The position numbers were made by a program, and so were the translations under genes. The notes beneath the pieces are model-generated. The model ran no database searches, had not been told where the DNA came from, and worked only from the letters and a program-made list of their open reading frames with translations. Below, one piece after another: positions 16,453 to 25,598 of a DNA stretch of 64,000 nucleotides. Positions within the stretch are counted from its first letter, which is position 1. Each line of letters starts with the position of its first letter. The stretch covers positions 1,696,891-1,760,890 of the forward strand of contig NZ_CP132480.1 of NCBI RefSeq assembly GCF_030770395.1. Reading direction: 5' to 3'. Source of the stretch: Telluria beijingensis (lineage in GTDB: Bacteria; Pseudomonadota; Gammaproteobacteria; Burkholderiales; Burkholderiaceae_D).

Positions 16453-16821
16453 ATGCTGTCAGACGAAATCAAGCGGCTGCACGAGCTGCACCAGGCCGGC
16501 GCGCTGTCGGATGCCGAATACGAGCAGGCCAAGGCGCGCATCCTGTCGGGTGCCTCGACCGTGAGCCTGAGCAAGGAGCCATCCTTCAAGGAGTCCACCT
16601 CCTCGGAGCGGATTTCCTTCGACCAGCACCGCGACGACCTGCTGAGCGGCCTGCGCCGATCGCGGGTCGACCGCTGGCTGGGCGGCGTGTGCGGCGGCCT
16701 GGCGCGCACCTACGGTCTTGAATCGTGGGTGTGGCGCCTGATCTTCGCGCTGTTCGTGCTGACCTTCGGCTTCGGCGTCGTGATTTACCTGCTGCTGTGG
16801 GTATTCATTCCGGAAGAATAA
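16453..16821 (+). CDS. SHOCT plus PspC-domain membrane protein
   Basis: The 122-residue product has an N-terminal SHOCT-type helical pair (EIKRLHELHQAGALSDAEYEQAKARIL). After a Ser-rich linker comes a PspC domain with RWLGGVCGGLARTYGLESWVWRLIFALF and a terminal membrane helix ending in WVFIPEE. PspC domains belong to membrane-stress (phage shock) responses. The ATG at 16453 has GGAG 7 bases upstream, better than an in-frame TTG at 16438. It interrupts the usual odhB-lpdA adjacency; the link to the dehydrogenase is probably only positional. Confidence 0.82.
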   Translation: MLSDEIKRLHELHQAGALSDAEYEQAKARILSGASTVSLSKEPSFKESTSSERISFDQHRDDLLSGLRRSRVDRWLGGVCGGLARTYGLESWVWRLIFALFVLTFGFGVVIYLLLWVFIPEE

Positions 16822-16858
16822 ACATGTTCGATGCGTGACTGGTAACCACGATCACCAG

Positions 16859-16967
16859 CACGTCGTTCCCGCGGAGGCGGGAACCCAAGTATTCACTGTA
16901 GCCACTTGCTTCAAGGGCTGCGACTGTGCAAATTAACTTGGGTCCCCGCCTTCGCGGGGACGACGTG
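16859..16967. repeat. inverted-repeat element, copy 1
   Basis: The ends CACGTCG and CGACGTG are exact inverted repeats. Inside them the arms CGTTCCCGCGGAGGCGGGAA with CCCAAG and CTTGGG with TCCCCGCCTTCGCGGGGA fold as nested hairpins around about 45 unrelated bases. The same architecture recurs at 20442, 41664 and 53637 in this window. The element starts 37 bases after the PspC gene stop. Confidence 0.85.
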
Positions 16968-17020
16968 CGGGGCAAGCGGGCCGACTGGGCACGCATCCGA
17001 CTTAACAAGGAATTCAAGTA

Positions 17021-18457
17021 ATGAGCGATAAACAATTTGACGTCGTCGTGATCGGCGGCGGTCCTGGCGGTTACATCGCCGCCATCCGCGCGGCCCAGCT
17101 GGGCTTCAAGACTGCCTGCATCGACGAGTGGAGCAATGCCGCCGGCAAGCCTGCCCCGGGCGGCACCTGCACCAACGTCGGCTGCATCCCGTCGAAAGCG
17201 CTGCTGCAATCGTCGGAACACTTCGAGCACGCCGGCCACGCCTTCGCCGACCACGGCATCAAGGTGTCGGGCCTGGAGCTCGACCTGCCGACCATGCTCA
17301 AGCGCAAGGACACCATCGTCAAGCAGAACAACGACGGCATCCTGTTCCTGTTCAAGAAGAACAAGGTCACCTTCTTCCACGGCCGCGGCGCCTTCGCCGG
17401 CAAGGCCGAGGGCGACGCCGGCTACACCATCGCCGTGAGCGGCCCGACCACCGATACCCTGACTGCGAAGAACGTGATCGTCGCGACCGGTTCGAACGCA
17501 CGCCAGCTGCCGGGCGCCGAGTTCGACGAGAAACTGATCCTGTCGAACGCCGGTGCACTGGCGATCGAAGCCGTCCCAGGCAAGCTGGGCGTGATCGGCG
17601 CCGGCGTCATCGGCCTGGAAATGGGCAGCGTGTGGCGCCGTGTCGGCGCTGACGTCACCGTGCTGGAAGGCCTGCCGACCTTCCTCGGCGCGGTCGACGA
17701 GCAGATCGCCAAGGAAGCGCACAAGCTGTTCACGAAGCAGGGCCTGAAGATCAACCTGGGCTGCAAGATCGGCGCGATCACCAAGGGCGCGAATGACGTC
17801 ACCGTGGAATACGCGGATTCGACCGGCGCCGAGCAGAAGGTCACCTTCGACCGCCTGATCGTCTCGATCGGCCGCGTGCCGAATACCAACGGCCTCGGCA
17901 TCGACACCGTCGGCCTGCAGCTCGACGAGCGCGGCTTCGTGGTGGTCGACGACGAATGCCGCACCAGCCTGCCGGGCGTGTGGGCAGTGGGCGACGTCGT
18001 GCGCGGCCCGATGCTGGCGCACAAGGCCGAAGAAGAGGGCGTGGCGGTTGCCGAGCGCATCGCCGGCCAGCACGGCCACGTCAACTTCAACACCATCCCC
18101 TGGGTCATCTACACCTCGCCGGAGATCGCGTGGGTCGGCAAGACCGAGCAGCAACTGAAGGCCGAAGGCGTGCAGTACAAGGCCGGCACCTTCCCGTTCA
18201 TGGCCAACGGCCGTGCGCGCGCGCTGGGCGACACCTCGGGCATGGTCAAGTTCCTGGCCGATGCCACGACCGATGAAATCCTGGGCGTGCACATCGTCGG
18301 CCCGATGGCCTCGGAGCTGATCTCGGAAGCCGTGGTCGCGATGGAGTTCAAGGCCTCGTCGGAAGACATCGCCCGCATCTGCCACGCGCACCCGTCGCTG
18401 TCGGAAGCGACCAAGGAAGCCGCGCTGGCGGTGGACAAGCGTTCGCTGAACTTCTAA
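17021..18457 (+). CDS. lpdA: dihydrolipoyl dehydrogenase (E3)
   Basis: The 478-residue flavoprotein reoxidises the dihydrolipoyl arm of E2 and reduces NAD. The N-terminal FAD motif is [20 protein letters not shown]. The redox disulfide is in [16 protein letters not shown], the NAD motif is [21 protein letters not shown], and [21 protein letters not shown] is the second FAD-binding phrase. The C-terminal dimer domain contains the catalytic pair in [25 protein letters not shown] precedes the ATG at 17021. It completes the 2-oxoglutarate dehydrogenase complex with sucA and odhB, although a PspC gene and a repeat lie between. Confidence 0.96.
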   Translation: MSDKQFDVVVIGGGPGGYIAAIRAAQLGFKTACIDEWSNAAGKPAPGGTCTNVGCIPSKALLQSSEHFEHAGHAFADHGIKVSGLELDLPTMLKRKDTIVKQNNDGILFLFKKNKVTFFHGRGAFAGKAEGDAGYTIAVSGPTTDTLTAKNVIVATGSNARQLPGAEFDEKLILSNAGALAIEAVPGKLGVIGAGVIGLEMGSVWRRVGADVTVLEGLPTFLGAVDEQIAKEAHKLFTKQGLKINLGCKIGAITKGANDVTVEYADSTGAEQKVTFDRLIVSIGRVPNTNGLGIDTVGLQLDERGFVVVDDECRTSLPGVWAVGDVVRGPMLAHKAEEEGVAVAERIAGQHGHVNFNTIPWVIYTSPEIAWVGKTEQQLKAEGVQYKAGTFPFMANGRARALGDTSGMVKFLADATTDEILGVHIVGPMASELISEAVVAMEFKASSEDIARICHAHPSLSEATKEAALAVDKRSLNF

Positions 18458-18488
18458 ATCCTGGCCTTTCAACAGGCTCAAGAAAACC

Positions 18489-18597
18489 GTGGGGTGGACG
18501 GGTTCCCCGTCCACGCGTTCAACACCCGCCTGCATTGCCGCGAACGTGGTGCGCAGAAGATCGTTGGACGCGTGGACGGCAGAGCCGTCCACCCCAC
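18489..18597. repeat. second type of nested inverted-repeat element
   Basis: GTGGGGTGGACGG (18489-18501) is the exact reverse complement of CCGTCCACCCCAC (18585-18597). Inside, CGTCCACGCGTTCAAC (18508-18523) mirrors GTTGGACGCGTGGACG (18563-18578) with one mismatch. The sequence is unrelated to the four other repeat copies. It fills the lpdA-zapE gap and resembles a small non-coding mobile or MITE-like repeat, with no coding capacity. Confidence 0.75.
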
Positions 18598-18615
18598 GTT
18601 CATGGTTTCTCCCTT

Positions 18616-19713
18616 ATGAACGTCCAAGAGTATTACCAACACGCGCTGACCGAGCGCGGCTTCAGGTCCGATCCGGCGCAACAGATGGCGGTCGACCGCC
18701 TGCAACAGGCGTACGACGACTGGGTCCACTACAAGGCCCAGCGGTCGTCCGCTTTCAAACGCCTGATCAACCGTCCCGACGTGCCGAAAGGCGTGTACAT
18801 GTGGGGCGGGGTAGGGCGCGGCAAATCCTTCCTGATGGATTCGTTCTACCTGGTGGTGCCGGTGGTGCGCAAGACGCGCCTGCACTTCCACGAATTCATG
18901 CGCGCCGTGCACGGCCAACTGGACGAGCTGAAAGGCGTGGCCGATCCGCTCGACGAAGTGGCCAAGCGCATCGCCAAGAAATACCGCCTGATCTGCTTCG
19001 ACGAATTCCACGTCTCGGACATCGCCGACGCGATGATCCTGTACAACCTGCTCAAGGCCCTGTTCGACAATGGTGTGAGCTTCGTGATGACCTCGAACTA
19101 CGAGCCGTCGACGCTGTACCCGGACGGCCTGCACCGCGACCGCATGCTGCCCACCATCGCGCTGCTGCAGCAAAAGCTCGATGTGCTGAATGTCGACGCC
19201 GGCAACGACTACCGCAAGCGCGCGCTGGAGCAGGTCGAGGCTTATTACATGCCGCTCGACGCGGCGTCCGACAAGGCGCTGCGCGAGGCCTATGCCAAGG
19301 TGGCCGATACCGCCGACGAAACGCCGATCGTGCATATCGAGAAGCGCGAGATCCGCGCGCTGCGCAAGGCAGGCGGCGTGATCTGGTTCGACTTCGCCAC
19401 CCTGTGCGGCGGCCCGCGTTCGCAGAACGATTACCTGGAACTGGCCAGCCAGTTCCATACCGTGGTCCTGTCCGGCATCCCGGCGATGTCGGCGGCCCAG
19501 TCGTCCGAGGCGCGCCGCTTCACCTGGCTGATCGACGTATTCTATGACCACAAGGTCAAGCTGATCATGTCGGCCGCGGTCGAGCCCGAAGAGTTGTACA
19601 CCACGGGCCAGCTGGCGAACGAATTCCACCGGACCGTATCGCGTATCATCGAGATGCAGTCGCGCGAGTACCTGCTCGCCGAACGGCGCGGCGCGGCCGA
19701 CGCCATTGCATGA
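18616..19713 (+). CDS. zapE: cell division protein ZapE (AFG1-family ATPase)
   Basis: The 365-residue P-loop ATPase has a Walker A in MWGGVGRGKSFLMDSFY, a Walker B in RLICFDEFHVSDIADAMIL, and VMTSNYEPSTLYPDGLHRDRMLPTI, all typical of AFG1/ZapE. In E. coli ZapE associates with the Z-ring under stress; the mitochondrial homologue handles oxidase subunits. The ATG at 18616 gives the family N-terminus (MNVQEYYQHALTERGF), whereas an in-frame extension to 18535 would run through the repeat element. No strong ribosome-binding site is visible. Confidence 0.9.
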   Translation: MNVQEYYQHALTERGFRSDPAQQMAVDRLQQAYDDWVHYKAQRSSAFKRLINRPDVPKGVYMWGGVGRGKSFLMDSFYLVVPVVRKTRLHFHEFMRAVHGQLDELKGVADPLDEVAKRIAKKYRLICFDEFHVSDIADAMILYNLLKALFDNGVSFVMTSNYEPSTLYPDGLHRDRMLPTIALLQQKLDVLNVDAGNDYRKRALEQVEAYYMPLDAASDKALREAYAKVADTADETPIVHIEKREIRALRKAGGVIWFDFATLCGGPRSQNDYLELASQFHTVVLSGIPAMSAAQSSEARRFTWLIDVFYDHKVKLIMSAAVEPEELYTTGQLANEFHRTVSRIIEMQSREYLLAERRGAADAIA

Positions 19714-19727
19714 TCGAAAGGAACACC

Positions 19728-20429
19728 ATGACAAGACATCCGATGCTGCGCGTGACCGCGATGGCTGCCTTCGCCCTGCTGCTGGGCGCCTGCTCGAGCA
19801 CCGATCTGGTGCCCGAGGAAACGCCGCCCGCGCCGACCACCTCGCCCGAGCAGGCCGAGCAGCGCCTGGCGGCAGTCGCCGCGGAGCGCGCCGCGATCGA
19901 GGCGCGCTTTGCCGACCGCGAGATCGTCTGCTACGACAAGTTCTTCGTCAACCGCTGCCTGGACGAAGCGCGCGAAGTGCGGCGTGCAGCCCTGGTCACA
20001 CAGCGCGCGATCGAGATCGAGGCCTCGCTCTACCTGCGCCGCCTGAAGGTCGAGGAGCGCGACAAGGCGATTGCCGAGGCCGAGGCCGCGTATGCCCGGG
20101 AAGAAGCCGAGCTGGCGGCCAATCCGCCGCCGGTGAGGGAACCGGTCAGCACCGAGTTGCCGCCGCCGCGCGCCAAGTCCGGCGATTCGCGCGTGGTGCG
20201 CAGCCAGCAGCGCGCCCAGGAAAACGCGGCGCGCGCCGAGCAGGACGCGGCCGAACGCGCGGCCAATGTCGCGGCCTATGAAGAGCGCGTTCGCAAGTCG
20301 GAAGAACGCCAGAAGGAAGTGGCGCGCCGCGTGGCCGAACGCGAAGCGAAGGCGGCCCGGCGCGCGGCCGAGGAAGCGAAGAAGGCGAACGGCAACGGGC
20401 CGGCGCCGACCACGATCCCGACCAACTAA
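19728..20429 (+). CDS. coiled-coil lipoprotein of unknown function
   Basis: The 233-residue product starts with a lipoprotein signal (AAFALLLGACSS; lipidated Cys near residue 22). The mature part is dominated by long, charged, Ala/Glu/Arg-rich helices (about 45-125 and 165-225) predicted to form coiled coils, with a Pro-rich break between them. A small conserved-looking segment, IVCYDKFFVNRCLDEAR, holds two cysteines that could form a disulfide in the periplasm. I do not recognise a named family. AAAGGAA lies 7 bases before the ATG at 19728; an alternative ATG at 19710 overlaps the zapE stop. Repeat copy 2 follows the stop by 12 bases. Confidence 0.7.
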   Translation: MTRHPMLRVTAMAAFALLLGACSSTDLVPEETPPAPTTSPEQAEQRLAAVAAERAAIEARFADREIVCYDKFFVNRCLDEAREVRRAALVTQRAIEIEASLYLRRLKVEERDKAIAEAEAAYAREEAELAANPPPVREPVSTELPPPRAKSGDSRVVRSQQRAQENAARAEQDAAERAANVAAYEERVRKSEERQKEVARRVAEREAKAARRAAEEAKKANGNGPAPTTIPTN

Positions 20430-20441
20430 GGTGAGTAACCA

Positions 20442-20545
20442 CGTCATTCCCGCACAGGCGGGAATCCAAGTGTGCTCGCAGAGAGGCTGCTTTCGCTCCA
20501 GTGGCTGCTCATGGGACTTGGATCCCCGCCTGCGCGGGAATGACG
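20442..20545. repeat. inverted-repeat element, copy 2
   Basis: CGTCATTCCCGCACAGGCGG leads into GAATCCAAG, and the far end reads CTTGGATCCCCGCCTGCGCG then GGAATGACG. The two arms are near-perfect reverse complements, each also folding on itself. About 45 bases of unrelated sequence lie between. It occupies the gap between two convergent genes. Confidence 0.85.
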
Positions 20546-20579
20546 GGCGAGCGCAATGGGTTCACGATGGCGTTCGTTG

Positions 20580-21377
20580 TCAATCCAGCGACGACCTCGG
20601 GCCGGCGAACGATCCATCCTGCGCCGGCTTGACCAGTTTGACGATCGCCATGGTGCAATTGCCACCCTTGCCCTGCGAGCGTTCGGCGGCCTTGTTGATG
20701 AGCATTTCGGACGCCTGGCGCGGCGTGGCCCTGGCGGTCACGGCGGCCAGTTCGGCGTCGGTGAAGAAATGCCACAGACCGTCCGAGCAGAGCAGGAAAC
20801 CGTCACCCGCCGCCAGGCCGGTATGGCTGCCGGTGGTGACGAACGGCTCCTTGCGGCTATTGCCCAATAGGTTGAGCAAGAGCTTGGAGCGGCGGTGATT
20901 ACGCGCTGCGTCGGGCGGCAGGCGGTCGCTGGCGACCAGGTGTTCGACATAGGCTGCATCGCCGGTGCGCACTGCGCACTTGCCATGCTCGAAGCGGTAG
21001 AGGCGCGAATCGCCGACGTGGGCCCAGACCGCTTCGCCGTGCGGGCTGATCACGAGGCCGACGAAGCTGGCGTGGATCTCGGTCTGGCCGGCCACGGCAT
21101 TCATCTTGATCACCGTGTGGGCTTCGCTGATCATTTCGTGGAGTAATTGCTCCAGGCGCTCGATGGTGGGCCGCTCGCCGGGCTTGAAGGTATCGAAGAC
21201 CTGGCGCGCCGTGTGCAGCACCTGGTCGGCGCCGGCCGCGCTGGCGACCCCGTCCGACAGCACCGCCAGCATATAGCCCGGCGCGCGGGCGCCGGTGAAC
21301 AGGGCGGCGCGGTCGTTCTGCTGGGGGCGATTGCCGATGTGTTGCGCGGTTCCCGCTTCGATCTTGTATGAAGTCAT
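20580..21377 (-). CDS. PP2C-family protein serine/threonine phosphatase, altered C-terminal metal motif
   Basis: The 265-residue product has the PP2C layout: an N-terminal QNDR, the first metal motif in AVLSDGVASAAGADQV, AHVGDSRLYRFEHGK, and the second metal motif in FLLCSDGLWHFF. PP2C enzymes remove phosphate from Ser or Thr using two metal ions and commonly oppose Hanks-type kinases. The last canonical motif, Asp-Asn before a Thr, reads GGNCTMAIVK here, so the Asp ligand appears to be Gly. Activity could be altered. No kinase gene is nearby. GGAAAA lies upstream of the ATG at 21377. It is divergent from the DUF465 gene. Confidence 0.82.
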   Translation of the reverse strand: MTSYKIEAGTAQHIGNRPQQNDRAALFTGARAPGYMLAVLSDGVASAAGADQVLHTARQVFDTFKPGERPTIERLEQLLHEMISEAHTVIKMNAVAGQTEIHASFVGLVISPHGEAVWAHVGDSRLYRFEHGKCAVRTGDAAYVEHLVASDRLPPDAARNHRRSKLLLNLLGNSRKEPFVTTGSHTGLAAGDGFLLCSDGLWHFFTDAELAAVTARATPRQASEMLINKAAERSQGKGGNCTMAIVKLVKPAQDGSFAGPRSSLD

Positions 21378-21571
21378 AAATCCGTGTTTTCCAGGTCGCT
21401 AACGCCAAACTTTGTTGGCGGCAACCTCCGCCTCGATTAAACTATGCACCGAGAAGCCATCAGCTTGCAAGTTAACCTCGTAGCAATATCCGGAGCGCCC
21501 CAACTTGGCCGGCGCTGTCCGCCATTCTTTCCCGCAACCACTTGTATTTTGAACTGTTTGGAACAGTGAAC

Positions 21572-21772
21572 ATGACCGACGTCCAGGACATCCAGCGCCG
21601 TATTATCGAACTCGATGTGGAGCACCGCGACCTCGATGCCGTGATCTCCCTGTTGACGGCGGACGGTCATGCCGACCAGTTACAACTGCGCCGCCTCAAG
21701 AAGCGCAAGCTGCAGCTCAAAGATCATATTACGCTGCTGAAGATGCAGCTGGTACCCGATATCCCCGCCTGA
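21572..21772 (+). CDS. DUF465 (YdcH-family) small helical protein
   Basis: The 66-residue product is almost entirely helical, with the DUF465 pattern: an N-terminal helix (IQRRIIELDVEHRDLDAVISLL), a turn, and a second helix with LRRLKKRKLQLKDHITLLKMQ. The conserved LKKRKLxLKDxI phrase is diagnostic. The family's function is unknown. GGAACA is found upstream of the ATG; a longer frame from 21542 is not supported. It lies 35 bases before the helicase gene and probably shares its transcript. Confidence 0.85.
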   Translation: MTDVQDIQRRIIELDVEHRDLDAVISLLTADGHADQLQLRRLKKRKLQLKDHITLLKMQLVPDIPA

Positions 21773-21807
21773 AGCACTTGCACGCAGGCACAACAGAAAC
21801 ACGTATT

Positions 21808-23823
21808 TTGACCGACCACCTACCCGAATCTCCGGCCTCCCAGGCGCCCGCGGGCAAGTACGATGCCGACATCGACCGCCTGTTCGGCGCGGGCGGCCCG
21901 CTCGCGCCCGCCGTCGGCACCTTCAAGCCGCGCCAGTCCCAGACCGAAATGGCCAAGGCCGTCGCCCAGGCCATCGCCGACCAGCAAGTCCTCATGGCCG
22001 AGGCCGGCACGGGCACGGGCAAGACCTTCGCCTACCTGGTGCCGGCGCTGCTGTGGGGCGGCAAGACCATCGTCTCGACCGGCACCAAGAACCTGCAAGA
22101 CCAACTGTTCCTGCGCGATATCCCGACCGTGCGCGCCGCCCTGCGCGCGCCGGTCTCGGTGGCCCTGCTCAAGGGCCGCTCGAACTACGTCTGCCATTTC
22201 CACCTCGAGCGTACCCTGCAGAACGGCCGCCTGACTTCGCGCGACGACGTCGGCCACCTGCGCGAGATCTCGCGCTTCATCAAGATGACGAACTCGGGCG
22301 ACAAGGCCGAACTCGCCAAGGTGCCCGAGACCGCCACCGTCTGGAACCTGGTCACCTCGACCCGCGACACCTGCATGGGCGCCGAGTGCCAGTATTACCA
22401 GGACTGCTTCGTGATGAAGGCGCGCCGCGAGGCGCAGCAGGCCGATGTGGTGGTGGTCAACCACCACCTGTTCTTCGCCGACGTGGCGTTGAAGGATACC
22501 GGCGTGGCCGAGCTGCTGCCGTCGGCCAATACCATCATCTTCGACGAGGCGCACCAGTTGCCCGACGTCGCGACCCTGTTCTTCGGCCAGTCGGTGTCGA
22601 CCTCGCAGGTGCTCGAACTGTGCCGCGACGTGCTGGCCGAGGGCTTGGCCCATGCGCGCGGCGGCCCGGACTGGGCCAAGGTGGTGACCGTGGTCGAGAA
22701 GGCGGCGCGCGACCTGCGCCTGTCCTTCGGCGACGGCAACCTGCGCCTGTCGCTGCCGCAGATCATGCCGACCTCGCAGTTCTTCCCGGCACTTGAAGCG
22801 CTCAAGGAACAGATCGCCGGAATGATCACGGTGCTCGAAGAAAACGCCGCGCGCGCCGAGACGATCGAGGCGTGCCGCCTGCGTGCGCACGAGCTGGCCG
22901 CCGCCTTCGATGGCTGGAAGCCGGACCACAAGGCGCCGGCCAACGAGCAGGCGGTGCTATGGGCCGAGGCGTTCTCGTCGTCGCTGCAATTGCACAAGAC
23001 GCCGCTGTCGATCGCGCCGATCTTCACCAACCAGCGCGAAGGCACGCCGCGCAGCTGGATCTTCACCTCGGCCACGCTGGCGGTCAAGAACGACTTCAAG
23101 CATTTTTCCGACCAGCTGGGCCTGACCGGCGAGCCGGCCAAGACCTGGCCCAGCCCCTTCGACTACCAGAACCAGGGCATCCTGTACGTGCCGACCGGCC
23201 TGCCGGAACCGCAAGCCGCGGTGTACACCGACGCCGTGGTCGATTGCGCCTTGCCGGTGATCGAGGCGGCGGGCGGCCGCACCTTCTTCCTGTGCACGAC
23301 GATTCGCGCGGTCAACAAGGTGGCCGAGCGCCTGCGCACCGAATTCGCCGAACGCGGCTGGGATTTCCCGCTGTTCGTGCAGGGCGAGCGTGGGCGTACC
23401 GAACTGCTCGATTCCTTCCGCAATGCCGGCAATGCGGTGCTGGTCGGCAGCCAGAGCTTCTGGGAAGGCGTCGACGTGCGCGGCGAGGCCCTATCGCTGG
23501 TGATCATCGATAAATTGCCATTCGCGCCGCCCGACGATCCGGTGCTGGCCGCGCGCATCGAGGTGATGGAAAAGCAGGGCATGAACGGCTTCATGCACCA
23601 CCAGTTGCCCGAGGCGATCATCACCCTCAAGCAGGGCGCCGGCCGCCTGATCCGCGACGTCGACGACCGCGGCGTGCTGATGATCTGCGATCCGCGCATC
23701 ATCACCAAGCCCTACGGGCGCCGAATCTGGCAGAGCCTGCCGTCGTTCAAGCGCACCCGGGTGCAAGAAGAGGTGATCCAGTTCTTCCAGCCGGTCGCAG
23801 TGGTGGACGAGAGCGCGGCCTGA
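21808..23823 (+). CDS. DinG/YoaA-type iron-sulfur ATP-dependent DNA helicase
   Basis: This is an XPD-like superfamily 2 helicase of about 671 residues. Walker A is in AEAGTGTGKTFAYLVPAL (about residues 64-80). Four cysteines (C129, C189, C194, C200) are spaced as in the Fe-S domain of XPD, DinG and YoaA. The DEAH box is D246-H249. Later motifs are GSQSFWEGVDVRGEALSLVIIDKLPF and LKQGAGRLIRDVDDRGVL. Such enzymes unwind damaged or R-loop DNA and assist replication forks. No ATG fits: TTG at 21808 or TTG at 21778 must start it, with weak ribosome-binding sites. Overall order resembles YoaA more than DinG, but I do not assign a symbol. Confidence 0.88.
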   Translation: MTDHLPESPASQAPAGKYDADIDRLFGAGGPLAPAVGTFKPRQSQTEMAKAVAQAIADQQVLMAEAGTGTGKTFAYLVPALLWGGKTIVSTGTKNLQDQLFLRDIPTVRAALRAPVSVALLKGRSNYVCHFHLERTLQNGRLTSRDDVGHLREISRFIKMTNSGDKAELAKVPETATVWNLVTSTRDTCMGAECQYYQDCFVMKARREAQQADVVVVNHHLFFADVALKDTGVAELLPSANTIIFDEAHQLPDVATLFFGQSVSTSQVLELCRDVLAEGLAHARGGPDWAKVVTVVEKAARDLRLSFGDGNLRLSLPQIMPTSQFFPALEALKEQIAGMITVLEENAARAETIEACRLRAHELAAAFDGWKPDHKAPANEQAVLWAEAFSSSLQLHKTPLSIAPIFTNQREGTPRSWIFTSATLAVKNDFKHFSDQLGLTGEPAKTWPSPFDYQNQGILYVPTGLPEPQAAVYTDAVVDCALPVIEAAGGRTFFLCTTIRAVNKVAERLRTEFAERGWDFPLFVQGERGRTELLDSFRNAGNAVLVGSQSFWEGVDVRGEALSLVIIDKLPFAPPDDPVLAARIEVMEKQGMNGFMHHQLPEAIITLKQGAGRLIRDVDDRGVLMICDPRIITKPYGRRIWQSLPSFKRTRVQEEVIQFFQPVAVVDESAA

Positions 23824-23838
23824 TGCCTTCGCGCCCGT

Positions 23839-24813
23839 TCACGGCGCGATGATCACCTTGCCGACGACCTGGCGCGCCGCCATGTCGTTCAACGCCTGCG
23901 CGGTGTCGGCCAGCGGATAGCGCCGCGAGACCAGGGGTTTCAACTTGCCCTCCGCGATCCAGCCGGTGATGCGTTTCATCGCCGCCAGGTGCGCCTCTTG
24001 TTCCTTGCGCGTAAAGTCGCCCCAGAACACGCCGACCACCGAGGCGCCCTTCAGCAGCATCAGGTTCCACGGCAGGCGCGGGATCTCGCCGGCCGCGAAG
24101 CCGACCACCAGGTGGCGGCCGCGCCAGGCGATCGAGCGCAGCGCCGGTTCGCTGTACTTGCCGCCGACCGGGTCGTAGATGACGTCCGGGCCGCGCCCGT
24201 CGGTGGCGGCGCGCAGCGCTTCGCGCAAGTCCTCACGTTCGTAATTGACCAGCACGTCGGCGCCGTGCGCTTTGCACACGGCCAGTTTCTCGTCGCTGGA
24301 AGCGGCGGCGATCACGCGCGCGCCCAGGGCCTTGCCGATCTCGATCGCCGCCAGGCCCACGCCGCCGGCCGCGCCCAGCACCAGCATCGTTTCGCCCGCC
24401 TGCAGGGCGCCGCGGTCGGCCACCGCGTGGTACGAGGTGCCGTAGGTGAGCGTGATCGCGGCGGCGACGTCGAAGTCCATGCCGTCCGGCATCGGCAAGA
24501 AGGCACTGGCCGGCGCCACGGCCTGCTCGGCGAAGGCGCCGGTGCGGGTGAAGCCGATCACGCGCTGGCCGGGCGCGAAGGCGTCGATGCCGGCGCCGAC
24601 CGCGCGCACCACGCCTGCGAACTCGTTGCCCGGCGTGAAGGGCAGGGGAGGACGCACCTGGTACTTGCCCTGCACCGTCAACACGTCGGGGAAATTCACG
24701 CCGGCTGCTTTCACATCGACCACGACTTCGCCGGGACCCGCGACCAGGTCGGGCAAGTCTTCCAGCACCAGGCTATCCGGTGGTCCCCAGGCGGTGCAAC
24801 GTACGGCTTTCAT
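23839..24813 (-). CDS. NADPH:quinone oxidoreductase, MDR superfamily
   Basis: The 324-residue protein is a medium-chain dehydrogenase/reductase without the structural or catalytic zinc cysteines, as in quinone oxidoreductases. Marks are MKAVRCTAWGPPDSLVLED at the N-terminus, AAGVNFPDVLTVQGKYQ, PGNEFAGVVRAVGAG, and the nucleotide motif VLGAAGGVGLAAIEIGKALGA. Known relatives reduce quinones or activated double bonds with NADPH. It is convergent with the helicase gene, 15 bases away, and appears to be a single gene. The N-terminal ATG at 24813 matches the family start exactly. Confidence 0.9.
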   Translation of the reverse strand: MKAVRCTAWGPPDSLVLEDLPDLVAGPGEVVVDVKAAGVNFPDVLTVQGKYQVRPPLPFTPGNEFAGVVRAVGAGIDAFAPGQRVIGFTRTGAFAEQAVAPASAFLPMPDGMDFDVAAAITLTYGTSYHAVADRGALQAGETMLVLGAAGGVGLAAIEIGKALGARVIAAASSDEKLAVCKAHGADVLVNYEREDLREALRAATDGRGPDVIYDPVGGKYSEPALRSIAWRGRHLVVGFAAGEIPRLPWNLMLLKGASVVGVFWGDFTRKEQEAHLAAMKRITGWIAEGKLKPLVSRRYPLADTAQALNDMAARQVVGKVIIAP

Positions 24814-24981
24814 GTCTTCTCCACATGTTTATTGGCGGGGCGAATTATGCCTTAAGAAAGAACGAGGATTGTCGGGACTATCGTCGGAGTCCGCTTGTCC
24901 GTCCGCAAAGCCGGCAGGGACGTGCGCGTTAGAGTCATGAGGATATGGGCGCCCGTGGGCGTCCGGCACACAAGGACCAGC

Positions 24982-25590
24982 ATGGCAATCCGTTACGGTT
25001 GTTTCTTCAGTTATGCCCATGGCCGACACGCGCTCATGCAGCGCTTCAAGTCGGCCCTGGCCGACGCCCTGCGCTGCTATCTCGAACCCTACTTCGACAA
25101 CGAAGACGAATTATTTATCGATACCGAGCAGCTGGGCGGCGGCGACGATCTCGACCGCAAGATCGCACGCGCCATGTGCGAGAGCGTCTGCATGATCCTC
25201 ATCTACACGCCCAAGTACGAGGCCCACGCCTACACGCGGCGCGAGTACGAGGCCATGCGCCTGATCGAGGCCGAGCGCGGCACCTGGTATGCGCTGCCCA
25301 GCCGCCTGATCATCCCCGTGGTCATGACGCGCCATCCCGAATCGCTGCCGCCGCAGATCGGCGACGCGCGCTTCTACGTCGACTTCTCGCACTACACGAT
25401 GGCCACGGCCGACCTGATGTCGAATCCCGACTTCTTGCCGGACATCGACAAGATGGTCAAGCGGATCGCCGCCCACTATGCATGTCAAAAAAAGCATACG
25501 CCACCCGACCACGACTGCAACCAATTCGTGCTTCCCGCTGTCCCACCCGAATGGCGCGCTGTTCCAGACCTGACTTTTCCAAAAGAATGA
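24982..25590 (+). CDS. TIR-like domain protein, first gene of a two-gene system
   Basis: The 202-residue protein is a TIR-like domain from its first residues: strand A and BB-loop region YGCFFSYAHGRHALMQRFKSA, then LFIDTEQLGGGDDLDRKIARAM and CMILIYTPKYEAHAYTRREYEAMRL. The YTRRE segment has the W-C-x-x-E spacing of enzymatic TIR domains, which makes E88 the candidate NADase glutamate. In length and neighbourhood it resembles the FxsC-like TIR proteins of actinobacterial FxSxx systems. No membrane segment is seen. AAGGAC precedes the ATG at 24982. Its stop codon TGA is fused to the ribosome-binding site of the next gene, so the two are made together. Whether it cleaves NAD, or only signals, cannot be told from sequence. 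Confidence 0.82.
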   Translation: MAIRYGCFFSYAHGRHALMQRFKSALADALRCYLEPYFDNEDELFIDTEQLGGGDDLDRKIARAMCESVCMILIYTPKYEAHAYTRREYEAMRLIEAERGTWYALPSRLIIPVVMTRHPESLPPQIGDARFYVDFSHYTMATADLMSNPDFLPDIDKMVKRIAAHYACQKKHTPPDHDCNQFVLPAVPPEWRAVPDLTFPKE

Positions 25591-25598
25591 GGAGCCAC

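Noticed and set aside
16805..18592. 595-codon open frame antisense to lpdA
   Set aside because: It is a shadow of lpdA and even runs through both repeat elements; it has no ribosome-binding site or known domain.
21378..21571. small gene or RNA between the PP2C and DUF465 genes
   Set aside because: No frame with a start and ribosome-binding site, and no strong structure, was seen; the stretch is best explained as divergent promoters.
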